From Phycisphaerae bacterium (GTDB lineage: Bacteria; Planctomycetota; Phycisphaerae; Sedimentisphaerales; Anaerobacaceae), in the NCBI GenBank assembly GCA_030630315.1, contig DAOVNI010000016.1, positions 1 to 12,779 of the forward strand: a DNA stretch of 12,779 nt, in the 5' to 3' direction. A program made the position numbers and the translations under genes. This document shows, in pieces, positions 1 through 5,619 of the stretch (within the stretch, counting starts at the first letter, position 1; every line of letters begins with the position of its first letter). Under the pieces are notes generated by a model, which made no database searches, had not been told where the DNA came from, and was given only the letters and a program-made list of their open reading frames with translations.

Positions 1-86
1 ACCCGTTCAGGGTGTTTGTTGTTATGGGATAGCGCACCGATACCCTCTCGGTAAAATTTCCCGAAATGGGCATGATAAACCTGCAT
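1..86 (-). CDS. Unidentified gene, 5' part only (runs off left edge)
   Basis: An open frame begins at ATG 86-84 and stays open to the left edge (28 codons, starting MQVYHAHFGKFYREG). I do not recognise the product. It is called a gene because its upstream signals are good: AGGAGG at 102-97, ten bases before the ATG, and a strong sigma70-like promoter at 160-133. A longer in-frame start at ATG 134-132 is possible, but that ATG overlaps the -10 hexamer and lacks a ribosome site, so it is unlikely. The rest of the gene lies outside the window, so function, length and family stay open. Confidence 0.5.
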   Translation of the reverse strand, partial: MQVYHAHFGKFYREGIGALSHNNKHPER

Positions 87-132
87 TTCTTCTGTGCCTC
101 CTGTCTCTGCTATATTTACCAAAGACGGCTCC

Positions 133-160
133 ATTGTACACGTTTAAACCTCATTGTCAA
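133..160 (-). promoter_or_regulatory. Sigma70-type promoter for the left-edge gene
   Basis: On the minus strand TTGACA (160-155) is followed after 16 bp by TACAAT (138-133), six of six and five of six matches to the consensus hexamers. The expected transcript start is near 126, leaving a leader of about 40 nt with AGGAGG before the ATG at 86. It is the best promoter match in the window. No operator is evident between -35 and the start codon. Confidence 0.6.
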
Positions 161-278
161 AAAAAATATAAAAAATCCGCGCCTAATAAAAACCCTGAAA
201 TCTGCGAAATCTGCGTCCAAAACCCCCTTACCCATTCCGCCTAAATTAAAACAATGTTAAGCTAAAAAACTGCTCAAG

Positions 279-356
279 TTTTTGAATATTTTCGAATATT
301 TCACATCATTTTTCGAATATTTTCAAACGTTTTCGAACGTTTTTGAGCGCTTTTTT
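279..356. repeat. Degenerate decamer array with phased T-tracts
   Basis: Seven consecutive units of about 10 bp follow the pattern TTTTCGAAYR: starts at 279, 289, 299, 309 (11 bp), 320, 330 and 340, then a final T6 tract at 351-356. T-tract centres lie near 281, 290.5, 300, 311, 321.5, 331.5, 342 and 353.5, so the mean spacing is about 10.4 bp, the helical pitch. A-tracts phased this way are known to curve DNA. It lies about 120-200 bp upstream of the promoter at 133-160. It could be a bend or an array of protein sites centred on TTCGAA. Confidence 0.7.
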
Positions 357-466
357 CTTACCTATTTTACCCAAACCCCACAATCTAACCCCCAACCCTC
401 GTTTTTACCCCAATAATCCAACCGCCACGAAAAAAATAACCTCAAAAAGCCCTATTTTTCGCTAAA

Positions 467-487
467 TCAGGATAATTTCAGTCCTGA
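467..487 (-). terminator. Weak hairpin after the DUF4405-like gene
   Basis: TCAGGA (467-472) and TCCTGA (482-487) form a 6-bp stem with a 9-nt loop, starting 30 bp past the stop codon of the minus-strand gene. It is not followed by a clean U-run (only short T stretches), so it is at best a weak terminator or an mRNA 3'-end hairpin. Confidence 0.25.
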
Positions 488-517
488 ATTTTGTTAATCT
501 GCGCAAAAATCCTCGAG

Positions 518-841
518 TTAGCAGCTCTTTGCTTTTCGCAAAAAAGCCAGAAGCGATTTGAAGTAATTTTTTATCCAGCTCCAGTGCAGAACGATATGCA
601 CAACCATCAAAATAATAAACAGAAGGGCCAGATAAAAATGGACACTGCCCCATTCGTGCCGGGTCATTGACCAGAAGTCTTTTATATGTTCTCCGCCGCG
701 GCCGCCGTGGAGGAGCTGACCGCGTCCGCCGGTGCCGGGCGGCAATATATACTTCATAATAAGGCCGGTAGCCGCCAAACCCAGCAGGTCAACAAAGCTG
801 ACCAGATCGACAATAAAATTTAACAAGCTGCGTTTTATCAT
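518..841 (-). CDS. Small DUF4405-like membrane protein
   Basis: A 107-residue inner-membrane protein with two predicted membrane helices (about 8-28 and 68-86). The sequence has the look of DUF4405 proteins: a KYxLPPGxGG stretch at about 30-39, then TRHEWGxxHF at 60-69 and a helix ending HxxxHW (His82, His86). These histidines resemble the heme-ligand pattern of cytochrome b-like membrane proteins, but heme binding is an inference. The frame can be extended upstream to a TTG at 934, but that start falls inside an inverted-repeat element and the extra 31 residues do not look like protein, so ATG 841, preceded by a G-rich stretch (TTGGGG), is preferred. It stands alone, not in an operon. Proteins of this type often accompany electron-transfer chains, but no redox partner is visible here. 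Confidence 0.7.
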   Translation of the reverse strand: MIKRSLLNFIVDLVSFVDLLGLAATGLIMKYILPPGTGGRGQLLHGGRGGEHIKDFWSMTRHEWGSVHFYLALLFIILMVVHIVLHWSWIKNYFKSLLAFLRKAKSC

Positions 842-933
842 ATCTATGCCCCAACCCAAATAATTGAACGGCAACACGCCTCTATTGCCCAAATTTTCCG
901 AAAGCATTATCGCATAGCTTTTGTTGTGGGTCA

Positions 934-998
934 ACCCCGTTAGAAATTTTCCCTTTTCACATCATATTACTACTTCGTTAGGGGATTTCTAACGGGGT
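934..998. repeat. 65-bp element with perfect 14-bp inverted ends
   Basis: The arm ACCCCGTTAGAAAT (934-947) is exactly the reverse complement of ATTTCTAACGGGGT (985-998), with 37 nt between. A second CGTTAG copy at 976-981 can also pair with CTAACG at 989-994 (7-nt loop), so the right arm has two alternative partners. Possible natures are a REP/MITE-like palindromic unit or a structured leader with mutually exclusive hairpins ahead of mscS (starts 179 bp downstream) or of the minus-strand gene. No transposase is linked. Confidence 0.75.
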
Positions 999-1109
999 AA
1001 AGCAGAACTTGCATAAAATAATGGTTGTTTTGGTGGAAAGACCGGCAGCAATAGGATATAAAAAGGGAAAAGTAAGGATTCGTTGCTTGTTGAACAAGAT
1101 ACGCAATTA

Positions 1110-1158
1110 TTGATTATTTTTTTAATGTCTTTTTCAATAATCACTTATCAATAATCAA
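1110..1158. repeat. AT-rich direct and inverted repeats upstream of mscS
   Basis: TCAATAATCA occurs at 1134-1143 and again at 1148-1157 (14-bp period), and TTGATTATT at 1110-1118 is the reverse complement of AATAATCAA at 1150-1158. The block ends about 20 bp before the mscS start codon and just before its ribosome site, so it lies in the mscS leader or promoter. It could bind a regulator or fold in the mRNA. Confidence 0.4.
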
Positions 1159-1176
1159 TTAGTAGGGAGATAAGAT

Positions 1177-2310
1177 ATGACGGCGTCAGCATTAACAAAA
1201 TTGTTAGCTTTGGGCGATTGGTGGCTAAAGACCGAAATCATCAAAGGCAATGAGATTTGGCGTTTCGCTCTCGTTTTACTGGTGATTCTGGTAACAATGG
1301 TACTGGGGCGGATAATGCAGTACGGCATTGAGTTGTATGCCCGGCGCAGAGAAGAAAAGAGAGGCGTCAGTGTTGTAACATTGTTTCTGAAATGCCTGAG
1401 TAAGCCGCTCTATGTGGCAATATTCGCACTTGGTCTGTTTGTGTGCAAGCTGTTTTTGTATTTCGACGACCAGGAGGGCATCCGCACAGCTATCGGAACA
1501 GGCTGGATAAAGATAGCCAAAAGTGTTGGAGCAATTGCCCTTGCGTATGGGCTTTTTCGGCTGGTGGATGTAATTGAATACTATCTGAACCGCTGGGCGG
1601 CCAAGACGGCAACAAAGCTGGACGATATGCTTGTGCCTGTAATACGCAAGTCGCTACGTATAACCATTGCTATTATCGCGACACTTTTCATCGCTGAAAC
1701 TATCCTTGGGGCCGGCCAGATTAAGACAATTCTATTGAGTGCCGGTGTTGGCGGTATTGCGATAGCTCTTGCGGCGAAAGATACGATAGCGAATTTTTTC
1801 GGCTCGGTAACGATTTTTGCCGACCGCCCTTTTCAAATCGATGAGCTTGTAAAAATCGGGGACCATTTGGGACCGGTTGAGGAAGTCGGTTTTAGAAGTA
1901 CAAAAATCCGTACACTACAAGGTCATCTCGTAACCGTCCCCAACAGTGTGATAACAAATTCAATGGTGGAGAATATAGGGCGGCGCCCCTTTATTCGCAG
2001 AACGTCCAATATCACCATAACTTATGACTCGGGCGAGCGAGGAGCAAAACGAGCGGTCGAGATTATAAAAGAGATTCTGGCCGGTGTGCCGGAGATAAAT
2101 ACCGACCCTGGGAGGCCGCCGAGGGTCTATTTTAATGAGTTCAACGATTGGGCGCTGAACATTTATATGAGCTACTGGGTCAAGCCGCCCGACTACTGGC
2201 TCTACCAACAAGTCAACGAGCGGGTCAACCTGGAGATTATGAAGCGGTTCGAGGCTGAAAAAATCGAGTTTGCCTTCCCCAGCCAGACGCTTTATGTAAA
2301 GAAGGACTGA
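1177..2310 (+). CDS. Small-conductance mechanosensitive channel (MscS family)
   Basis: 377 residues. MscS-family channels form heptamers in the inner membrane that open under membrane tension and release solutes during osmotic downshock. Five likely membrane segments are seen: about 29-48, 77-96, 109-130, 159-178 and the pore-lining helix 182-215, whose Gly/Ala-rich run (GVGGIAIALAAKDTIANFFG, 190-209) is the family hallmark. The cytosolic beta domain follows (ADRPFQIDELVKIG, then VEEVGFRSTKIRT and the VPNS motif at 254-257), then the alpha/beta C-terminal domain with NDWALNIYMSYWV at 323-335. Two or so extra N-terminal helices place it among the medium-sized (YnaI/YbdG-like) members rather than the minimal MscS. 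ATG 1177 has GGGAGA seven bases upstream. It is convergent with the secretin gene and has no evident link to the pilus cluster. Confidence 0.93.
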   Translation: MTASALTKLLALGDWWLKTEIIKGNEIWRFALVLLVILVTMVLGRIMQYGIELYARRREEKRGVSVVTLFLKCLSKPLYVAIFALGLFVCKLFLYFDDQEGIRTAIGTGWIKIAKSVGAIALAYGLFRLVDVIEYYLNRWAAKTATKLDDMLVPVIRKSLRITIAIIATLFIAETILGAGQIKTILLSAGVGGIAIALAAKDTIANFFGSVTIFADRPFQIDELVKIGDHLGPVEEVGFRSTKIRTLQGHLVTVPNSVITNSMVENIGRRPFIRRTSNITITYDSGERGAKRAVEIIKEILAGVPEINTDPGRPPRVYFNEFNDWALNIYMSYWVKPPDYWLYQQVNERVNLEIMKRFEAEKIEFAFPSQTLYVKKD

Positions 2311-2317
2311 TTTGTCG

Positions 2318-2348
2318 TGCGTGTTGCGTTAAACATACGCAATATGCA
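2318..2348 (+). terminator. Stem-loop after mscS (between convergent genes)
   Basis: Bases 2318-2329 pair with 2337-2348 (12 bp including two G-U pairs in the plus-strand RNA, 7-nt loop), starting 8 nt after the mscS stop. No U-run follows directly, so it may be a 3'-end hairpin rather than a true intrinsic terminator. It overlaps a direct repeat: ACGCAATA at 2337-2344 and 2351-2358. Confidence 0.4.
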
Positions 2349-2380
2349 GTACGCAATACGATATAAGCAATTTTAGCCGT

Positions 2381-4777
2381 CTATTTTTTGGAAGCTTTTT
2401 TCGCCTCTGCCCTGGTAATAACCGGCTCTGGCCTGCTAAACTCGGTTGCTTTGTAAGCCTGCTGCTCATCTTCCGACAAAACCGGCTGTCCGACAATCCG
2501 CGGGGTTATGAAAACAACAATCTCGCTATTGGTAGTATCTTCACCTTGGAATCTGAATAGTGCACCGACCAGCGGCAAATCGCCGAGCAATGGTATCTTG
2601 TTAGTCTGCTGGGTAACGTCCTTTTTTCGTAAGCCGCCCAGGACTACCGTCTGGCCGTCTTTCACCAATGCTATCGTGTCAACTTTGCGCGTATCAACGG
2701 TGGGCACATTAGTTGTCGTATCAGTAGACACGACAACGCCAAATTCAGGTAAGATATGCAATCTTAACATACCGTCCCTTGTAACATGCGGCGTAACCTC
2801 AAGCTTAACGCCGACCGGTTTAAATTTAATCGTTTCTGTGGCAGTGTTGCCCGTCGTGCTCGTTTCCTTATAGGGAATTTCCCGTACGATATCAAAAAGT
2901 GCCGTCTCGTTGTCAAGTACCAGTATTCTCGGATTGGCAAGAAGCTTGGCATTGATGGTCTCCTGCTGAGCTTTCAACACCGCGTCTATATCAATAGAGG
3001 AGTTGAGAAAGCCAAAACGCAGAAGCCCCGAACTACTACTGCCGGTTTTGCTTGTCGAATTGCTAAACAGGCCCGTCATAAACGGGTCGGTTCTGTTGGT
3101 AGGATTTGTGCCTACTGTTGCTATTCCACCGGTTGTGTCATAAGTGGTATTTCGACCTGCCTGCCATTCGACGCCGAGGTCGAGCGTGTCCTGGCTGGTT
3201 ATGTCGTAGATTCTTACCTCGACCAATACCTGGGATGTGATTTGGTCAATTTCCTCGACAAACTTATCTATGGCCTTGATATTGCTCTCGGTGTCGGTTA
3301 CGATTATATGACTGGTGCCCTTGTTGAGGGATACTGTACCGCGCTGCGAAATAAATTTCCCAAGGGCCGTTTCGACTTCTGCAACATCTGCGTAAGTAAT
3401 TCGATAAATTTTGCTGGCAAGCCTTTCTTCCGCTTCAATAATGTCCGCAATCGGTACTATCCTTATCAAATTCTTATCCGTTATATAATCGAAGCCGTGT
3501 GCTCTAAGAATATTCTTCAGAGCTTCTTCGAGCGGCACATCTGTAAGCTTAACGGTTACATTGCCGGTGACTTTGGGGCTTTTGATAAGGTCCACGTTCG
3601 CTTGCTCAGCCAGTTGTCTTATTACCATGTCGATAGGCAGGTCGCTGGCGTTGATAGTTATTCTTTCCTGCATCCGCTGCTCAAGCGTTGTCAAGACCTC
3701 TTTTTGTCCCGGGTCTTCCTTGCCGGTCTCGGCGGCAGCTTTCTCCGTATCCTCCTTAACGGTTTCGGTGACAGCTTTCTCCGTGCGAGTTGGTCTCGTA
3801 GGCTCTGCTCCTTCAAGGCCCAGTTCTTTGAGCATGTTTTCATAATTTGCCCTGGCAGCAGTTACCTCAGCATCGTAGTCGAAAAGCTGCTGTGCGCCCT
3901 GGGCCAGAACAACGCGGACAGGTGCCTTTTCGCCGAAAAACATCTTGTTCATAGCAAGGTCACCTTCGGGTCCATCTTGGAGGGGGTCCTTACCTGCGCG
4001 GATTTGTTCTTTTAGCCAGGCTTCATCCTGCATCATCTTATCCATAACCTCAATCATTTTGGAACCTTCGAATGCTATGCGAACGGTTCTTGCGTTAACT
4101 TTCTCAAAGTTGGAGATTTCTTTGATATCGGCGGGCAGGTGCAGAATTGTCTCACTCTTTAAACCTGAAAGAATGCCCTGCATCATCGGCTTGGTTTGGT
4201 TGTAATTTAACTTAGCCTTTTTAACCTTCTTGTCTAATTCGGCTTCGGAGATCTCGGAGACGGGCATTTTCACAGCTTCGCCTTCTTCGGGCTGCTCTTC
4301 ACTTTTAAATTCAATAGTTATTTCACCGGATATGTCACGAGTGAAATTGAGTTTCATATCGCTGCTAAAGCCGGCGTTGTGAAGACTCAGGTTGTTAATG
4401 TCGGGGAAATACGCGGTGCCCTTGAAATAGGTTCTGCCATCGTCGGTCATTTTGTAAGAAACATCCTTCCAGGTATCGACCCCTGAAGATTGACTTAATA
4501 TTTCTTTGACACTTTTCTTGAGCTGCGCCTGTGGGTCGGATGGTTCGCCACCCGTTATGTCAAAGGATGCTCCCTCACTGCCCATTTCAAATCCCGGTCC
4601 CAAGTCCATCGACGCGAAGGTAAGTTCGTGAACAATTTTTCCCGAACCGTCGGGGTTTACGGTGAATTCGTCCTTTGTCTCTACGCATCCGGCGATGGCG
4701 ATAGCGCAGACTGCCACACCGAATGCAAGAAGTGTCAAAAACCTTAATCCACTATATTTTATCATAGAGCTTTTCAT
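2381..4777 (-). CDS. pilQ: Lipo-secretin (PilQ/GspD family) with extra N-terminal lipoprotein domain
   Basis: 798 residues; outer-membrane ring through which a pilus or secreted substrate passes. Residues 1-30 are a signal peptide ending in a lipobox (IAGC, Cys31). Residues 32-320 (start of mature part TKDEFTVNPDGSGKIVHEL) resemble LppM-type lipoprotein domains rather than AMIN domains of usual PilQ. A charged linker with a duplicated 12-residue unit (332-355) leads to an STN/secretin short N domain at about 371-442, a secretin N1-type domain at about 455-512, and the secretin core at about 515-763, with the TVVLGGLRKK motif at 710-719 and IPLLGDLPLVGALF at 728-741. The C-terminal tail is short and basic. 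ATG 4777 has AAGGA six bases upstream. It is the last gene of the pilMNO cluster, the usual pilQ place; a general type II secretin (GspD) is the alternative name. Fusion and lipidation are unusual. Confidence 0.9.
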   Translation of the reverse strand: MKSSMIKYSGLRFLTLLAFGVAVCAIAIAGCVETKDEFTVNPDGSGKIVHELTFASMDLGPGFEMGSEGASFDITGGEPSDPQAQLKKSVKEILSQSSGVDTWKDVSYKMTDDGRTYFKGTAYFPDINNLSLHNAGFSSDMKLNFTRDISGEITIEFKSEEQPEEGEAVKMPVSEISEAELDKKVKKAKLNYNQTKPMMQGILSGLKSETILHLPADIKEISNFEKVNARTVRIAFEGSKMIEVMDKMMQDEAWLKEQIRAGKDPLQDGPEGDLAMNKMFFGEKAPVRVVLAQGAQQLFDYDAEVTAARANYENMLKELGLEGAEPTRPTRTEKAVTETVKEDTEKAAAETGKEDPGQKEVLTTLEQRMQERITINASDLPIDMVIRQLAEQANVDLIKSPKVTGNVTVKLTDVPLEEALKNILRAHGFDYITDKNLIRIVPIADIIEAEERLASKIYRITYADVAEVETALGKFISQRGTVSLNKGTSHIIVTDTESNIKAIDKFVEEIDQITSQVLVEVRIYDITSQDTLDLGVEWQAGRNTTYDTTGGIATVGTNPTNRTDPFMTGLFSNSTSKTGSSSSGLLRFGFLNSSIDIDAVLKAQQETINAKLLANPRILVLDNETALFDIVREIPYKETSTTGNTATETIKFKPVGVKLEVTPHVTRDGMLRLHILPEFGVVVSTDTTTNVPTVDTRKVDTIALVKDGQTVVLGGLRKKDVTQQTNKIPLLGDLPLVGALFRFQGEDTTNSEIVVFITPRIVGQPVLSEDEQQAYKATEFSRPEPVITRAEAKKASKK
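3713..3784 (-). repeat. 36-bp tandem duplication in the secretin linker
   Basis: Two adjacent 36-bp units (3784-3749 and 3748-3713) encode TEKAVTETVKED and TEKAAAETGKED, residues 332-343 and 344-355 of the secretin, 9 of 12 residues identical. They lie between the lipoprotein-like domain and the secretin N domains, so they lengthen a flexible charged spacer without touching a folded domain. Confidence 0.65.
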
Positions 4778-4838
4778 AATAGTTCCTTCCCCAAATTAGT
4801 CGTTAAGTAATACCCTTTCTATTCATACCCCTTGGGTT

Positions 4839-4866
4839 CCCATTTTGCAAAAAGTCGCAAAATGGG
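4839..4866 (-). promoter_or_regulatory. Strong hairpin between the PilP-like and secretin genes
   Basis: CCCATTTTGC (4839-4848) and GCAAAATGGG (4857-4866) form a perfect 10-bp stem with an 8-nt loop in the 98-bp gap before the secretin start, the widest gap between pilM and the secretin. No U-run follows on the minus strand, so full termination is unlikely. It could stabilise or process the mRNA to set the secretin level apart from the upstream genes. GGGTTCC flanks it as a direct repeat (4834-4840, 4865-4871). Confidence 0.5.
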
Positions 4867-4875
4867 GTTCCTTTT

Positions 4876-5619
4876 CTATCGTTGAACCTTTTGGGTCCAC
4901 CTTTTTCCGTTCATTTCAAACTCGACGCTATCTTTATTTATTTTTACGATGGTTGCACCGAATACTTTTTCGCCCTCATGTACAATCTGGTTACCAATAA
5001 CTGCGGACGGATTGTTCTTACTATAGACGATACCTTTTATGATTAGTTTTCCGGTTCCGCCCTGAGCAGTCGTTACCGAGCCGAATTGCATAGGGTCACG
5101 AAGCGTTGTCGGATAGGGCTCCGGAATCTGCCAATCAATCTCATTGTTAGAACCGGCAACGGCTTTCGATGGCCCAAAACTCCGAGCCCCGGTTGTCTTC
5201 GGCGAAAGGCTGCTCAAGACCCGTGTAAATGCAAAAATCATGATGAGAAAGAGAACCGGAGCCAATATCACCATTGCCTTTTGCTTCGCGGGACTGACAC
5301 CCGGTTTTGGCGTAAAGAGCTTGGTTTTTATCTTCTCCAGGGTCTGCTGCCAGGGGATTTGTCTTGCAGCTTTTGTGGCAGTATGGGCTTTAGGTTGTTT
5401 AGCCGGAGTGGCTTTCGGTGGTCCGGGCTGGCCGGACACAGGCTGCTGAGGCTGAGGTTTTTCCGTTGTGCCGGCCAGGTGGCTTGGAGGAGCATAATTC
5501 GGGCGCTCCGGTGCGGGCGTGCCGGAAGACTGCCGGGCACCGTTGTCTTTCGGAATCGGCACGCCGGTAAAGATCGATGAGACCTTCTTTTGCAGCCCTA
5601 CTTTACGTTGTTTTGGCAT
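4876..5619 (-). CDS. Bitopic PilP/GspC-like inner-membrane protein
   Basis: 247 residues in three parts: a basic, Pro/Gln/Ala-rich cytosolic region (1-114, starting MPKQRKVGLQKKV), one membrane helix (about 115-134), and a periplasmic part ending in a small beta domain at about 190-245 (LIIKGIVYSKNNPSAVIG, then VHEGEKVFGATIVKIN). That last domain has the pattern of the HR/PilP domains of GspC, GspB and PilP, which contact the secretin N domains; family membership is inferred from pattern and from the place just before the secretin. PilP itself is a lipoprotein without a long cytosolic region, so this is closer to GspC/GspB in layout. ATG 5619 lies 17 bp inside the end of parA, with GAGGAG seven bases upstream, which implies translational coupling to parA. 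The basic tail could touch ParA. Confidence 0.65.
   Translation of the reverse strand: MPKQRKVGLQKKVSSIFTGVPIPKDNGARQSSGTPAPERPNYAPPSHLAGTTEKPQPQQPVSGQPGPPKATPAKQPKAHTATKAARQIPWQQTLEKIKTKLFTPKPGVSPAKQKAMVILAPVLFLIMIFAFTRVLSSLSPKTTGARSFGPSKAVAGSNNEIDWQIPEPYPTTLRDPMQFGSVTTAQGGTGKLIIKGIVYSKNNPSAVIGNQIVHEGEKVFGATIVKINKDSVEFEMNGKRWTQKVQR

Larger units (their letters stand above)
87..517. other. 430-bp non-coding spacer
   Basis: This gap separates the left-edge gene from the DUF4405-like gene. It is AT-rich and has no convincing gene on either strand; the short open frame at 66-260 on the plus strand has the composition of random AT-rich DNA and overlaps the opposite promoter. It holds the promoter at 133-160, a 9-bp tandem duplicate (GAAATCTGC twice, 197-214), the phased T-tract array at 279-356 and a weak hairpin at 467-487. 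Nothing is seen in 361-460. Confidence 0.6.
842..1176. other. 335-bp divergent spacer between DUF4405-like gene and mscS
   Basis: Both genes point outwards from this gap, so it should hold both promoters. I see no strong sigma70 hexamer pair for either; the best for mscS (TTGAAC at 1090 with GATTAT at 1112) is weak. The gap holds the 65-bp inverted-repeat element at 934-998 and AT-rich related repeats at 1110-1158. No gene is supported. Confidence 0.5.

Noticed and set aside
66..260. A 64-codon plus-strand open frame at the left edge
   Set aside because: It crosses the opposite-strand promoter and ribosome site, has no own ribosome site, and reads like AT-rich non-coding DNA.
279..356. CRISPR array
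   Set aside because: Units are about 10 bp with no unique spacers between them; the same holds for the heptamer array at 9143-9180.
842..934. Upstream extension of the DUF4405-like protein to a TTG start
   Set aside because: The TTG falls inside the inverted-repeat element, the added 31 residues are not membrane-protein like, and ATG 841 precedes the first helix at the family's usual distance.
2786..4015. A 409-codon plus-strand open frame opposite the secretin gene
   Set aside because: It lies entirely antisense to a clear secretin with domain motifs; its translation is rich in Cys, Arg and Tyr with no domain pattern, as expected of a shadow frame.
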